Numbered from the stretch's first letter, positions 42,710-52,515 are shown. The stretch: 64,000 bases of DNA from JAJPJE01 sp963724985 (GCA_963724985.1 CAVRWV010000008.1:62001-126000), one strand, 5' to 3'. Numbers and translations are program-made. Notes: generated by a model from the letters alone, not told the origin.

Positions 42710-45580
42710 TTAGAACGTTGTTGCCACCGTGAAGCGGAACGTCTTCTTCGGTTCCTTCAGTGCATATCCAGGGACAAACGACTGTATCGCGCGCTGATAG
42801 GTAATATCGCCCGCGCCTCCCGCTGGGAACATGCTTCTCGTAATTTGGCTGGGCGTACTGACGAACTCATTCAGCCGCAGCGGATTGTATGCGTAGTAAA
42901 TGCGGAACGGCGCATTCACGATCGGCATGATGACCTGCAGTTCCAATCCGGTGGACATTCGCGGTTGGTAATTCGTTCCGTTAACGATGTTCACATTCGG
43001 ACTGAAAGTCGTGATCGAGCCGGTGCTGACGCAGTTGAAGTTTCTATCCAGACTGGCGCAGCCGAATGGTGTGTTGTTCAACAAGCTGAGTTGCTGCTGG
43101 TTGATCTGCAGCTGAGATGGCCGCAGCACCATGTCTAAGCCTGTATCGACAAACGGCGCCAAAGTGACGGGTCCAGCAATCGGAATACGATATTCGAGGT
43201 TTCCGACGATACTCGTATCGCCGCCAGGGAAAATCACGCGATAAACAGGGACCGGAACGTTCCAGGTTCCGCGCCGCGGATTGTTCGGATCCTTCGGAAC
43301 TCCTGTGCAGGGAATGCCGCTGTTGGCGATGCAAGGATCATCCGGATTCACAAGAGGTAAGGTCGCAGTCTGAACGAAGAAGGCGATCGGGGAAATCGAA
43401 CGGATATCGAACCCGCGCAGATCGGTGTCACCGCCCATGTAGAAGCGTTGGAATGGCGGCGCCACTTTCCCGTCGTAACCTGAGATGAACGAAGCCTGGA
43501 TTCGGTATCCAAGTACCTGGTGGCCTTCCTTGTTATGGCGGAGGCCTTTCATTGGGAAGTATTGCTTGTATTCCAATAGAGGGCGAACGGCGGCGACGGT
43601 GCCACCCAAACCAGAGATCTGGCTGGCGAACGTAATGCTGTGCCCCCCGCTCGGATGCATGCCGTTGTTGATGTTGCTGAAGCTGAAACTCGGCGTGACC
43701 TCGCTGGTCACGATTCCATTCAGCGCATTCGGTCCTGCAACGTTACTGAAATTCAACTCCTCGAAGTACAAGCGAGAGAAGTTACTGAACACCTGCAATG
43801 TAGTCGTGTTCAGCGTATAGGTGAGTCCAATTCGCTTGAATGACCGCTTGATCGGATAACTCAGCGAAACGTTGAATCCCGTGCTCGTCTGACTGAAGTT
43901 CTGCAGGGTCTGCTCAATTGAATCCGGCAGATTCAATTGCTGATTTGTCTGAACCGCCAGCTGCTGCGCCTGATTGTAGTTGTACTTGGTATTAAAGACC
44001 GTGAATCCCGCTTGCAGTGGCCGATCGAACAGATATGGCTGCATGAAGCTGAACGACAGATTGCGCTGGTACTGTCCGTAGGAAAGGTTCACTCCCAACG
44101 TCTCGCCCAGACCCAGGAAGTTGTTCGTCTGATAGCTCAGTCCGATGAACGACCCAGCCAGCCCGCTGACGCCGCCATTCAACCCGATACTGTTCTTACC
44201 TTTTTCTTTAACTTTCAGGGTGATGTCGACAGTATGGTCCTGGTTATTCGTCTTCAACGTCGAATCCTGCTCGTTCTTCAGGGTTTCGAAATAGCCCAGT
44301 TGGTTAAGCCGAAGCAAGCTCAGCTCCCACAGGCGCGAGTTATAGACGTTTCCTTCTTCCAGCACCAGTTCGCGGCGAATCACTTTGTCACGAGTCGTGG
44401 TGTTTCCCGTGAACTCAATGCGCCGAACATAAAACTGCGCTCCCTCGTCGATATCGACCTCGATATTGATCAGTTTCTTCTGCTCATCAATTGTGGTGTT
44501 GGGGACCGCGCTGAAGTTGATATACCCAATTTCGCCGAACGCCTTGCGGATATTCTCCAGGCCTTTACGCATCAGCGAGATGTCGAACACCTCTCCGTCT
44601 TTGATCGGGAATAGCTTACGCAATGCGGACTGGTCTTTGATTACCTTACTGCCCGTAAACTTGATGCTGCCCAACCGGTATTGATCCCCTTCAGAGATCG
44701 GAAGAGTGATATCCACTACTTTGCCGTGACTTACTTTGAACGGCATATACCATGTGATTCCCTTGGTATCGCGGATATTGGTCTTCGGCTCCTGGACGAC
44801 CGCCTTGAAATAACCCTTCTGCTGCATGGCGTCGCGAACGCGTTCGCTGTCTTCTTCCAGTTTGCTGGCGTCGTAGGTCTTCGAGAACAGATTCTCCAGG
44901 AAGATACTGTGCGGAATGCCGACCGGCTTCAGGTTCTTCATGGAGGCGCGCAGGTAGCGTGCGGTCAGAGCCTTGTTGCCTTCAAACTTGATCTTGCCAA
45001 CCTTGACCTTCGGACCTTCCTTCACGATGAAGGTAATACCGACCGACGCTGGAGGAATCTGGCGAACTTCCGTGCGAATCGTAGCGAACTGCCGTCCGTG
45101 CTCTGCCAGCAATGCTTTCAGTACCACTTCTGCATGTTTAACCTTGGTGGGATCGAACTGGCTCTCCTGCGTCAGACCGACCTTTTCTTGTTTATAACGA
45201 TCCAGCACATCGGACTGCGAAACCGAACTCAGACCCTGATACTGAATGTCGCGGATCGTCGGCTTCTCTTTCACATAGACGTGCAAAATCCAACCCTTCG
45301 CGGATGGTTCGCGCTCGATACGGATGTCCTGGAAATAGCCGGTATTCCACAGTGAATTGAAGTCGCGCTCAATACTGTTCTGGTCGTAGACGTCACCAGC
45401 CTTGGTGAACATTCGAGATTTAATGGTGTCGGTGGGAATACGGCGATTACCGTGAACGTCGATCTCTGCGACTAGTTCCTGTTGCGCGTGCGCAGGAACC
45501 GTGAGGCAAGGCAACAACAGCAGAACGGAAAATAATGCGGCGAGGATTCGGCCCAACGAAAAAGCGCGAAGGTAGCCCAT
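42710..45580 (-). CDS. bamA: Outer-membrane assembly factor BamA (Omp85)
   Basis: 956 residues from ATG 45580 (MGYLRAFSLGRILAALF, signal peptide); the open frame reaches 45688 without conservation. Five POTRA domains occupy about residues 45-420 (e.g. VAEIDVHGNRRIPTDTIKSR, KVGKIKFEGNKALTARYLRA, FYVRRIEFTGNTTTRDKVIR). The 16-stranded barrel follows, with the loop-6 motif RFYMGGDTDLRGFD (family VRGF/Y) and terminal TVATTF. It is longer than E. coli BamA because of extended barrel loops, including one with a Cys pair (DPCIANSGIPC). Downstream of the lpx genes, as in many genomes. Confidence 0.95.
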   Translation of the reverse strand: MGYLRAFSLGRILAALFSVLLLLPCLTVPAHAQQELVAEIDVHGNRRIPTDTIKSRMFTKAGDVYDQNSIERDFNSLWNTGYFQDIRIEREPSAKGWILHVYVKEKPTIRDIQYQGLSSVSQSDVLDRYKQEKVGLTQESQFDPTKVKHAEVVLKALLAEHGRQFATIRTEVRQIPPASVGITFIVKEGPKVKVGKIKFEGNKALTARYLRASMKNLKPVGIPHSIFLENLFSKTYDASKLEEDSERVRDAMQQKGYFKAVVQEPKTNIRDTKGITWYMPFKVSHGKVVDITLPISEGDQYRLGSIKFTGSKVIKDQSALRKLFPIKDGEVFDISLMRKGLENIRKAFGEIGYINFSAVPNTTIDEQKKLINIEVDIDEGAQFYVRRIEFTGNTTTRDKVIRRELVLEEGNVYNSRLWELSLLRLNQLGYFETLKNEQDSTLKTNNQDHTVDITLKVKEKGKNSIGLNGGVSGLAGSFIGLSYQTNNFLGLGETLGVNLSYGQYQRNLSFSFMQPYLFDRPLQAGFTVFNTKYNYNQAQQLAVQTNQQLNLPDSIEQTLQNFSQTSTGFNVSLSYPIKRSFKRIGLTYTLNTTTLQVFSNFSRLYFEELNFSNVAGPNALNGIVTSEVTPSFSFSNINNGMHPSGGHSITFASQISGLGGTVAAVRPLLEYKQYFPMKGLRHNKEGHQVLGYRIQASFISGYDGKVAPPFQRFYMGGDTDLRGFDIRSISPIAFFVQTATLPLVNPDDPCIANSGIPCTGVPKDPNNPRRGTWNVPVPVYRVIFPGGDTSIVGNLEYRIPIAGPVTLAPFVDTGLDMVLRPSQLQINQQQLSLLNNTPFGCASLDRNFNCVSTGSITTFSPNVNIVNGTNYQPRMSTGLELQVIMPIVNAPFRIYYAYNPLRLNEFVSTPSQITRSMFPAGGAGDITYQRAIQSFVPGYALKEPKKTFRFTVATTF

Positions 45581-45802
45581 ATTAACCAGCAGGCAATCCT
45601 TGTGCTGTTGAGAATCGGACGCCGGAATTACCGTTCCGTCCCATTGCAAACGGTTGAAAGAATTAGAAATAGTGCGACCTCTAACCACCCGGGATAAGCG
45701 GAATGCTGATTATACGGGCCAGCAGCCTTCGTCGCCAAACCAGAGACCCTGTCCCGCGACTATGATGGCGTTCCAACCCTTCACTTCAAATGAAGTTTCG
45801 TT

Positions 45803-46870
45803 TCAATTCGCTGGAGCAGATCCAAGCGCCGCTAATCCAACCCGGCGACTGTGCTCCTCGATATGCTGCAAAACTTCCAGCGCGACTCGCAAAGCGGTGC
45901 GTCCTTCTATCAACGAAACCACGGGAGTCGTGCGCGCCCGCACCGCGCCGAGAAACGATTGCAATTCGGCCTTCAGAGGCTCTTCCGGGATCACTTGCGG
46001 CTTCGACATACTCACACCCGCTCCCGCAAGAATCGCCGCGCCCGATAGCGGTCCACCCCCGGCGTTTTGCATCCGGGCAAGCGCCTCAACGCCTGCTTGC
46101 TCGCTGACGCTGAAAACCAGCAGATCCTGGCGCGTGTAATCCACGGAAATATACTGACGCGGCTGAAAAAACCGAACCTTACGCACACGCTCGGTGCTGA
46201 CGCGGCTGGCGGTAAGATTTGCCACACAACCGGATTCGAACTCGATGCGCACGTTGGCGATATCGACCTTTGGCGACAGGATCGGCAATCCCACTGCGCG
46301 AATCTCGCGAATCGGTGAATCGACGAACGAAAGCACGATATCCAGATCGTGAATCATCAAGTCGAGCACGACGTCGACGTCCAGCGCGCGCGGCCCGAAC
46401 ACGCTCAACCGGTGCACTTCAAAAAACATCGGGTGCGTGATTAGCGGATAAGTGGCACGCACCGCGGGATTGAATCGTTCCAGGTGCCCAACCTGTGCGA
46501 TGCGCCCCGTCTCCTTCGCCACCCGAACCAGTTCATCGGCCTCGGCCAATGTCGCCGCGATCGGCTTTTCAATCAGAACGTCGAGTCCCGCTTGCATCGC
46601 GGCTTTCGCTACTGGGAGATGCAGCGTAGTGGGGACCGCCACCGAGGCCGCGTCGACGGTGCCAGCCGCCAGCAAATCGTCGATCCTTGCGAACGCTTTG
46701 GTTCCGAACTGAGCTGCCAGCGCGCTGGCTCGATTCGAATCCGTGTCCACAATGCCAACCAACTCGACTGCCCCTCCGGCCTGCTGCAGGTCGTGATATA
46801 TGCGTGCGTGATTCTTGCCGAAGGCGCCGGCGCCAATCACCGCAACTCGAATTGTCTTGTCGTTCGACAC
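45803..46870 (-). CDS. Gfo/Idh/MocA family oxidoreductase, possibly GnnA-like
   Basis: 355 residues. Rossmann start RVAVIGAGAFGKNHARIY, the EKPIAATLAEADEL motif with the family Lys, and GHLERFNPAV. The C-terminal domain has LMIHDLDIVLSF (His/Asp pair). The place inside a fabZ-lpxA-lpxI-bamA operon recalls GnnA, the oxidoreductase that with aminotransferase GnnB makes UDP-GlcNAc3N for amide-linked lipid A. No GnnB is visible in this window, so that role is an inference from position only. It starts eight bases after the DinB gene stop. Confidence 0.85.
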   Translation of the reverse strand: MSNDKTIRVAVIGAGAFGKNHARIYHDLQQAGGAVELVGIVDTDSNRASALAAQFGTKAFARIDDLLAAGTVDAASVAVPTTLHLPVAKAAMQAGLDVLIEKPIAATLAEADELVRVAKETGRIAQVGHLERFNPAVRATYPLITHPMFFEVHRLSVFGPRALDVDVVLDLMIHDLDIVLSFVDSPIREIRAVGLPILSPKVDIANVRIEFESGCVANLTASRVSTERVRKVRFFQPRQYISVDYTRQDLLVFSVSEQAGVEALARMQNAGGGPLSGAAILAGAGVSMSKPQVIPEEPLKAELQSFLGAVRARTTPVVSLIEGRTALRVALEVLQHIEEHSRRVGLAALGSAPAN

Positions 46871-46878
46871 TGCGGCGG

Positions 46879-47343
46879 TTAAGAGATCGCAGCCTTTCGT
46901 AGAACTGCGATTTGACCGGCATGATAAAGCTCGTGCTGTGCTACTCCCACCAGCATGTAACGGATCGTGTGATCGCGGTTGGGTACTATTTCGTCCAGGC
47001 GCGATTCCGGAAGCGCAACCACCGCGTCATACAACTTCTTTTGCACGTCCTGAAGATCTTGCAACGTCTTCTGCCACGCTTCTTCGCTATCGTCGCGAAC
47101 CGTGGGCCAGTCCTGTTCTCCGATTAACTCCACTGCCTGCCCATTCATTCTTTGCAGCACCGCGCGCTTCCACGCAGTCAGGTGATTCACAATCTCCCAC
47201 ACGCTATGCGCGTTGTTCACCGGATGCGCATTGGCGACGAGCGAAGTTACCGCCGGCAGCAATTCCATCAGCGCAGGTCCATGCCAGGCATCGCCTTCAA
47301 AAGCACGCCGGATCTGATCGGCGATACGCTCCACTTCCGTCAT
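46879..47343 (-). CDS. DinB superfamily protein
   Basis: 154 residues in a four-helix pattern with the three expected His: NHLTAWKRAVLQRMNG (first), DHTIRYMLVGVAQHELYHAG (second and third). Such proteins bind a metal and often act as thiol (bacillithiol or mycothiol) transferases, though the substrate here is unknown. The start ATG overlaps the lpxI end by four bases, so it is translated within the lpx operon. It is unrelated in sequence detail to the DinB module at 1868-2455. Confidence 0.88.
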   Translation of the reverse strand: MTEVERIADQIRRAFEGDAWHGPALMELLPAVTSLVANAHPVNNAHSVWEIVNHLTAWKRAVLQRMNGQAVELIGEQDWPTVRDDSEEAWQKTLQDLQDVQKKLYDAVVALPESRLDEIVPNRDHTIRYMLVGVAQHELYHAGQIAVLRKAAIS

Positions 47344-48192
47344 CTCTTCTCCTCATCACCGGACACGATGGCAATCTGTGCCCTGTCGGCTGCGTCAATA
47401 ATCGCATCCCCATCGATCAGCAGGCATTTGCCCGGATCAATTGCCAGGCAAGTCGCATTCGCCCGCTGCATCGTTTCTATCGTCTTTACGCCGACCACCG
47501 GAACATCGAAGCGCATATCCTGATTCGGCTTGGCGACCTTCACCACCACCAGATCGCGCGCCAAGGTTGACGCATCACCCTCGTGCGCCAGGCTCTCCAT
47601 AATATGGCCTGCGCGCTCGATCGTCGCGTCCGTGCCTTCCATCGCCTCAACTGCGACACAGGCCGCTCCCGCCACTACCACCGTCTGGCCAATATCGTAC
47701 TGCGCCAGATGACGTGCCACGTCGCGACCATACGCGATGTCCTTCCTCTCCTGCTCCGTGGGACGGCGCTTCAGTCAGTACTCCCGGCTTCGCCAGCAAC
47801 GGCTCCAGCAGCTCGGTCGACGAGATCAATGTGATGCCCTCATCCGCCAGCACTTTGGCCACAGCGCCGATCAGCGAATCTGTATTGCGGCTTCCCAGTG
47901 AGAGCAGCAGTTTCGCCAGCCGCCAGTCCGGGCGAATGCTGGAAAAGATCTGCTTGTGCTTGACCTGCCCGGCCATCACCGCGCGTTCGACACCTTCACG
48001 ACGAAACATATCAATCAGCTTCGAGAGTTCGCCCAGCGACATCCAGTGAACCGCTGCAGCGCCAGCTTTTTCGATCTCGGGAAACGTCTCTTCTTTAATA
48101 GCGGCAACCACAACTTCCATCCCGCGTCCCTTGGCCGCCTCAAGCACAAGGAACGGGAAACGCCCATTGCCGGCTATCAATCCTAGTTTCAT
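47340..48192 (-). pseudogene. lpxI: UDP-2,3-diacylglucosamine pyrophosphatase LpxI, one +1 frameshift
   Basis: Cleaves UDP-diacyl-GlcN to lipid X in lipid A synthesis; LpxI replaces LpxH in several phyla. From ATG 48192: MKLGLIAGNGRFPFLVLEAA, GVERAVMAGQVKHKQIF, LGSRNTDSLIGAVAKVL, and STELLEPLLAKPGVLTE. The frame then derails near 47776. Skipping one base in ACTGAAGCGCC restores RRPTEQERKDIAYGRDVARH, then QTVVVAGAACVAVEAMEGTD and KPNQDMRFDVPVVGVKTIE to 47340. Both parts are fully conserved; the gene should be essential unless LpxH exists, so a sequencing insertion is likely. Confidence 0.88.
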
Positions 48193-48194
48193 GC

Positions 48195-48392
48195 GGAAGT
48201 TGTCAGTTGCCAGTTGTTACTGTCAGAAAAACACATCATTGACCAGGTCCGTTGCTTTTACCACTCGCCGAGTCTTGTAGTTGCCTGGCGCCTATTGCCC
48301 CTTCGGGCAGATCCTCCATTGTTGTCATGACGAGCGGAGCGAGGCATCTGCAGTAAGGGGTCAATGAAGTCGCCTCAACTAACAACTGACAA
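48195..48392. repeat. Repeat cluster between lpxA and lpxI
   Basis: GTTGTCAGTTGCCAGTTGTT (from 48199) and AACTAACAACTGACAACT (from 48377) are inverted copies of one word repeat; the second one abuts the lpxA stop codon. Between them lies TCATGACGAGCGGAGCGAGG, another palindromic repeat type (48328-48347). No gene is seen. Confidence 0.6.
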
Positions 48393-49169
48393 CTATTTGA
48401 TAATCCCCCGCTGCGCCTGCTCGATAAACCGGATCAACAACTCAACATCCTCGCTGCGCTCCGTCTCGCTCTTCAGCTTCTCCAGCGCCTGCGAGGTATT
48501 CAGCTTCGACGCCAGCAAAATCTTGTATGCGTGATGCAGTTGCTTGATCCGTTCCTTACTGAAGCCACGGCGCTCCAGTCCGACTTTATTGAAGCTGAAA
48601 GCATGCACATCGCGCACGGCACTGGTCATCGAGAAGGGAAGCACGTCCTGGGTAATCGTCGTTCCCCCGCCGATATAGGAATGCGCCCCGATGCGCACAA
48701 ACTGGTGTACGGGGCACAAAGCTCCCACCACCGCATACTCCTCGACCGTCACATGTCCGGCGAGCGTGGCAGCATTCACCAGCATCGCGTGATCGCCGAT
48801 CTGGCAGTCGTGACCAACATGCGTGTACGCCATGATTAAAATGTGACTGCCAATCCTCGTCGTCCCGCCGCCTTTATTCGTTCCACGATTGATCGTCACG
48901 TATTCGCGGATGACATTGTCGTCGCCGATTTCCAGCCGCGTAGGTTCGCCGCGGTACGAAATGTCCTGCGGCTCAGTGCCGAGTGCGGCGAACGGGAAAA
49001 TCCGATTGTTGTTACCGATGCGGGTAGGGCCGTGAATTATCACATGCGAGATAAGCTCGCAGTTTTCGCCGAGTTCAACACCGGGTCCCACCACGCAGTA
49101 GGGTCCGACGGAACAGGATGCCGGAACCTTCGCACCGGCATCCACAATGGCTGTTGGATGTATGGACAT
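48393..49169 (-). CDS. lpxA: UDP-N-acetylglucosamine acyltransferase
   Basis: First step of lipid A synthesis: 3-acylation of UDP-GlcNAc from acyl-ACP. 258 residues with left-handed beta-helix hexapeptide repeats from HPTAIVDAGAKVPASCSVGP onward. Active-site His region is MAYTHVGHDCQIGDHAML; the family AFALVVGLCPVH-type region here reads EYAVVGALCPVHQFVRIG. The helical C-terminus begins FNKVGLERRGFSKERIKQL. It lies between fabZ and lpxI. Confidence 0.96.
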   Translation of the reverse strand: MSIHPTAIVDAGAKVPASCSVGPYCVVGPGVELGENCELISHVIIHGPTRIGNNNRIFPFAALGTEPQDISYRGEPTRLEIGDDNVIREYVTINRGTNKGGGTTRIGSHILIMAYTHVGHDCQIGDHAMLVNAATLAGHVTVEEYAVVGALCPVHQFVRIGAHSYIGGGTTITQDVLPFSMTSAVRDVHAFSFNKVGLERRGFSKERIKQLHHAYKILLASKLNTSQALEKLKSETERSEDVELLIRFIEQAQRGIIK

Positions 49170-49205
49170 GAACTCTTTGCGGCCAGTAGAACACGCCGCT
49201 AGTCT

Positions 49206-49727
49206 TTATTCCTTCGGCTCCGCGGCAGGCGTACTTGCAGGCGGCTCTCGATCAACCAGTCGGCAGGTGATCACGGCTTCCGCCACCAGTTTCTCACCGA
49301 CGAAGACCTCTCCTTGCATCCGCACCGCCATGCTGCGCCAAGCCAGTACGGTCACCACGATCTTCAATTGATCGCCCGGCGTAACCGGACGCCGGAAGCG
49401 CGCGCGCTCGATGCCCGTGAACACCATCAACTTGTGCTCGCGGTCTGGAATCTCGGTCAGCAGCAATGCGCCGCCGGCCTGCGCCATAGCTTCTACCATC
49501 AGCACGCCGGGCATAATCGGAAAGCCCGGAAAGTGTCCCGCGAAAAATGGCTCATTGACGGTTACGTTCTTCAACGCGACAATGCGCTCTTTACGCTGAA
49601 TTTCGATCACGCGATCGATCAGCAGGAATGGGTAGCGATGCGGCAGGATCTTCTGGATCTCGACGATGTCCAGCGTGGTCTTCACAGCTTCATTCGTGCC
49701 GGCAGCACTCAGCGCGGTTTCAGTCAT
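49206..49727 (-). CDS. fabZ: 3-hydroxyacyl-ACP dehydratase FabZ
   Basis: 173 residues. Hot-dog fold with ILPHRYPFLLIDRVIEI, the catalytic His in FFAGHFPGFPIMPGVL and Glu in MVEAMAQAGG. A 20-residue N-terminal extension and a short Pro/Ala tail are not conserved. It is the first visible gene of the lipid A/Bam operon. The divergent M20 peptidase gene starts 108 bases away, so both promoters lie in that gap. Confidence 0.95.
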   Translation of the reverse strand: MTETALSAAGTNEAVKTTLDIVEIQKILPHRYPFLLIDRVIEIQRKERIVALKNVTVNEPFFAGHFPGFPIMPGVLMVEAMAQAGGALLLTEIPDREHKLMVFTGIERARFRRPVTPGDQLKIVVTVLAWRSMAVRMQGEVFVGEKLVAEAVITCRLVDREPPASTPAAEPKE

Positions 49728-49835
49728 GTGCGTTTTCCAAATCTGGCGCCCGAACCTGCCAAGCCAAGTTCACACCTGTGGTCAGAACAGGCAATATCAG
49801 GGCAAGCGTGAATTATACGAAATCCATTGAGGCCA

Positions 49836-51110
49836 ATGACAAAGGCACGCACTAAACGAACCTCAGCTGGGATAAAACGAGTAGCTCGCAAGTCAATGAA
49901 GCCGGCGGGTGCCCCATCCTCGCCTTCTGTTGGCGCGGGTGGGAGGAGTCGCCTGCGAACTAACACTGGCAAGCTGAGCGAACTGATCCGGCACCTCGAA
50001 ACTCGCCAGCCCGCCATGATTCAAAGTATCCGCCACATGGTGGAGATGGAATCTCCCAGCCATCACAAGAAGTCTGTCGATCTGCTGGGCGAGCGACTGG
50101 CCGACGCCTTCCGCGAAATCGGTGGAGAGGTCCAGTTTCATCGCGGCGGGAAATTCGGCGCGCACCTGCAGGTCGATTTCGCCTCTGATTCCAGGCGCAC
50201 GCCTGTCCTCCTGCTTGGGCACTTCGATACGGTCTGGGATCTGGGAACCCTTTCAACCATGCCCTTTCGCGAAGCCGACGGACGCCTCTGGGGCCCCGGC
50301 GTGCTCGACATGAAGTCCGGCATCGCCCAGATGATTTTCGCGATCGAGGCACTGCGCAGGTTGCATGGCAAGTTGACCAGACCGGTGACCGTGCTGCTGG
50401 TGACCGATGAAGAGGTCGGCAGTGAAAGCTCTCGCCCAATCACCGAATCCATCGCCAAGAAATGCGCCGCCGTGCTCGTGGTTGAGCCATCTTTTGGATT
50501 ACAAGGCGCCCTGAAAACCGCCCGCAAGGGCGTAGGCGATTACACGCTCAAGGTGAAAGGCCGGGCTGCCCACGCCGGACTCGATTTCGAGAAAGGCGCC
50601 AGCGCCATCCTCGAACTTTCCCGGCAGTTGGTCGAAATCGCCAAGTTCACCGATCTGAAGAAGGGCATCACGGTGAATGCCGGCGTAATCCGCGGCGGCA
50701 CTCGCACGAATGTGATCGCCGACGAGGCTGAAGCAGAATTCGATTTGCGCATCGCCGCTGCCGATCAAGCCAAGACCATGGATCGCAAATTCCACGCGCT
50801 GCAGCCATTCGATCCGCGCTGCCAGTTAGAAGTCACTGGCGGAATCAACCGGCCTCCGCTCGAGCGCACCGACAAAGTTGTGGGATTGTTTCGCGCCGCG
50901 CAAAAGATCGCGGCCGAAATCGGATGGCATCTGGACGAAGCTTCCGTCGGCGGCGGCTCCGACGGCAACTTTACCGCCGGACTTGGCATTCCCACCCTCG
51001 ACGGACTCGGCGCCGTCGGCGAGGGCGCTCACGCGCGGAACGAGTCCGTGCTGATCTCGGAACTGGTGCGCAGAACCGCGCTGCTGGCCCGCCTGATCGA
51101 AGAAGTATGA
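49836..51110 (+). CDS. M20 family metallopeptidase (carboxypeptidase G2-like)
   Basis: 424 residues from ATG 49836. Zinc ligands and catalytic residues are visible: LLLGHFDTVWDLG (His, Asp), GPGVLDMKSG (bridging Asp), VTDEEVGSESS (catalytic Glu and ligand) and a C-terminal GEGAHARNESV (His). The dimerisation domain starts KGRAAHAGLDFEKGASA. Carboxypeptidase G2 cleaves C-terminal glutamate from folates; the substrate here is not established. The first 45 residues are basic and non-conserved, and residues about 25-38 (AGAPSSPSVGAGGR) are encoded by a GGTGCCCC-family repeat. Confidence 0.9.
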   Translation: MTKARTKRTSAGIKRVARKSMKPAGAPSSPSVGAGGRSRLRTNTGKLSELIRHLETRQPAMIQSIRHMVEMESPSHHKKSVDLLGERLADAFREIGGEVQFHRGGKFGAHLQVDFASDSRRTPVLLLGHFDTVWDLGTLSTMPFREADGRLWGPGVLDMKSGIAQMIFAIEALRRLHGKLTRPVTVLLVTDEEVGSESSRPITESIAKKCAAVLVVEPSFGLQGALKTARKGVGDYTLKVKGRAAHAGLDFEKGASAILELSRQLVEIAKFTDLKKGITVNAGVIRGGTRTNVIADEAEAEFDLRIAAADQAKTMDRKFHALQPFDPRCQLEVTGGINRPPLERTDKVVGLFRAAQKIAAEIGWHLDEASVGGGSDGNFTAGLGIPTLDGLGAVGEGAHARNESVLISELVRRTALLARLIEEV

Positions 51111-51293
51111 GAATGAAGCCCACTGAAGTATAAGAATGGAGCCCACTCGCCCTCGAGTGGGGATGAAAAGGCGATCTCGTCTCTATTAGCCGCGGAGCGG
51201 CGCCATTCGTAAGCCCAGACCGTAAGGTCTGGGAAATCGAAGTAGAAAGTCCACGAGCCCCGAAGGGGCGACACAAGCGCTGTGCTGCAGTCT
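51111..51293. repeat. Repeat cluster between the peptidase gene and kbl
   Basis: Hairpins CCCACTCGCCCTCGAGTGGG (51145-51164, also near 8509), AGCCGCGGAGCGGCG, CCCAGACCGTAAGGTCTGGG (51209-51228) and AGCCCCGAAGGGGCGACA (51256-51273). They separate two convergent genes; some could end transcription although U-runs are absent. Confidence 0.7.
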
Positions 51294-52508
51294 CTACGAA
51301 AGAATCCCCAGCCTCTTCCCCACCTTCTTCAGCACCTCTAGCGCCCGATCCAGTTCTTCCCGCGTATGCGTCGCCGTCATGATCGTTCTTATACGCGCCT
51401 TGCCTTCCGGCACCGTGGGGAACGCAATTCCCGTCGCCATCACGCCTTCTTTGAACAGCTCGCGCGAGAACTCCATCGCCAGCCGTCCTTCGCCTACGAT
51501 GATCGGAGTGATCGGCGTCTCGCTGGCCGGCGTATTCTTCCCGCCGATGTTGAATCCCAGGTTGCCGAGCTCTTTCTTGAAGAAGCGCGTATTCTCCCAG
51601 AGCTTTTCGATGCGCTCCGGCTCCTGCTCCAGCACGTCGAACGCCGCAATGCACGTCGCTGCCACTGACGGCGGATGTGAAGTCGAGAACAGGAACGGCC
51701 GTCCGCGGTGATACAGAAACTCAATCAGGTCGCGCGATCCGCAAACATATCCGCCCAGCGCGCCAATCGCTTTCGACAGCGTTCCCACCTGCACATCCAC
51801 GCGCCCGTGCACGTTGAAATGATCGATCGTGCCTCGCCCATTTCTTCCCAGCACGCCCGACGAATGCGCGTCGTCCACCATCATGATCGCGCCGTACTTC
51901 TCGGCGACCTCGCATAGGCCCGGCAGCGGCCCAATATCACCATCCATCGAGAACACGCCATCGGTAATCACCAGCTTGCGTCCCGGCTGATCCTTCACGC
52001 TGGCAAGCTGCTCTTCTGCATGCGCCACATCTTTATGCCGGAACACCAGGATCTTCGCGCGTGACAGCCGTGCGCCATCGATGATCGACGCATGGTTCAA
52101 CTCGTCCGAGATGATGAAATCCTCTTTGCCGAGCAGCGCCGAAACCGTTCCCGCATTCGCCGTAAATCCCGACTGGAACACCACGCACGCTTCCACGTTC
52201 TTGAAGCGCGCGATCTTCTCTTCCAGCTCCATGTGCAGCGACATCGTCCCGGCAATCGTGCGCACCGCACCCGATCCGACGCCGTACTTCTTCGTCGCCG
52301 CCAGAGCCGCCTCGCGCAATTTCGGATGCGTCGTCAGTCCCAGGTAATTGTTCGACGCGAGGTTGATTACCTTCTTGCCATCGAACGTGCACTCTGCCGC
52401 CTGCTCATCCTCAAGCACCCGCAGACGGAAGTACGTGCCCCGTGCCTTCAGGTCTTCAAGCTGATCGTGGAGATAAGAAAGAGGATTAGTGCGAGTAGCG
52501 GTAACCAT
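51294..52508 (-). CDS. kbl: 2-amino-3-ketobutyrate CoA ligase
   Basis: Splits 2-amino-3-oxobutyrate with CoA into glycine and acetyl-CoA after threonine dehydrogenase. 404 residues from ATG 52508, with GGAGG six or seven bases upstream. PLP fold type I: NLASNNYLGLTTHPKLREAA, GSGAVRTIAGTMSLHMELEE, DDAHSSGVLG, and the Schiff-base Lys in GTLSKAIGALGGYV. It forms an operon with tdh, which lies upstream on the same strand, separated by a repeat. Confidence 0.94.
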   Translation of the reverse strand: MVTATRTNPLSYLHDQLEDLKARGTYFRLRVLEDEQAAECTFDGKKVINLASNNYLGLTTHPKLREAALAATKKYGVGSGAVRTIAGTMSLHMELEEKIARFKNVEACVVFQSGFTANAGTVSALLGKEDFIISDELNHASIIDGARLSRAKILVFRHKDVAHAEEQLASVKDQPGRKLVITDGVFSMDGDIGPLPGLCEVAEKYGAIMMVDDAHSSGVLGRNGRGTIDHFNVHGRVDVQVGTLSKAIGALGGYVCGSRDLIEFLYHRGRPFLFSTSHPPSVAATCIAAFDVLEQEPERIEKLWENTRFFKKELGNLGFNIGGKNTPASETPITPIIVGEGRLAMEFSRELFKEGVMATGIAFPTVPEGKARIRTIMTATHTREELDRALEVLKKVGKRLGILS

Positions 52509-52515
52509 GCAAAAC

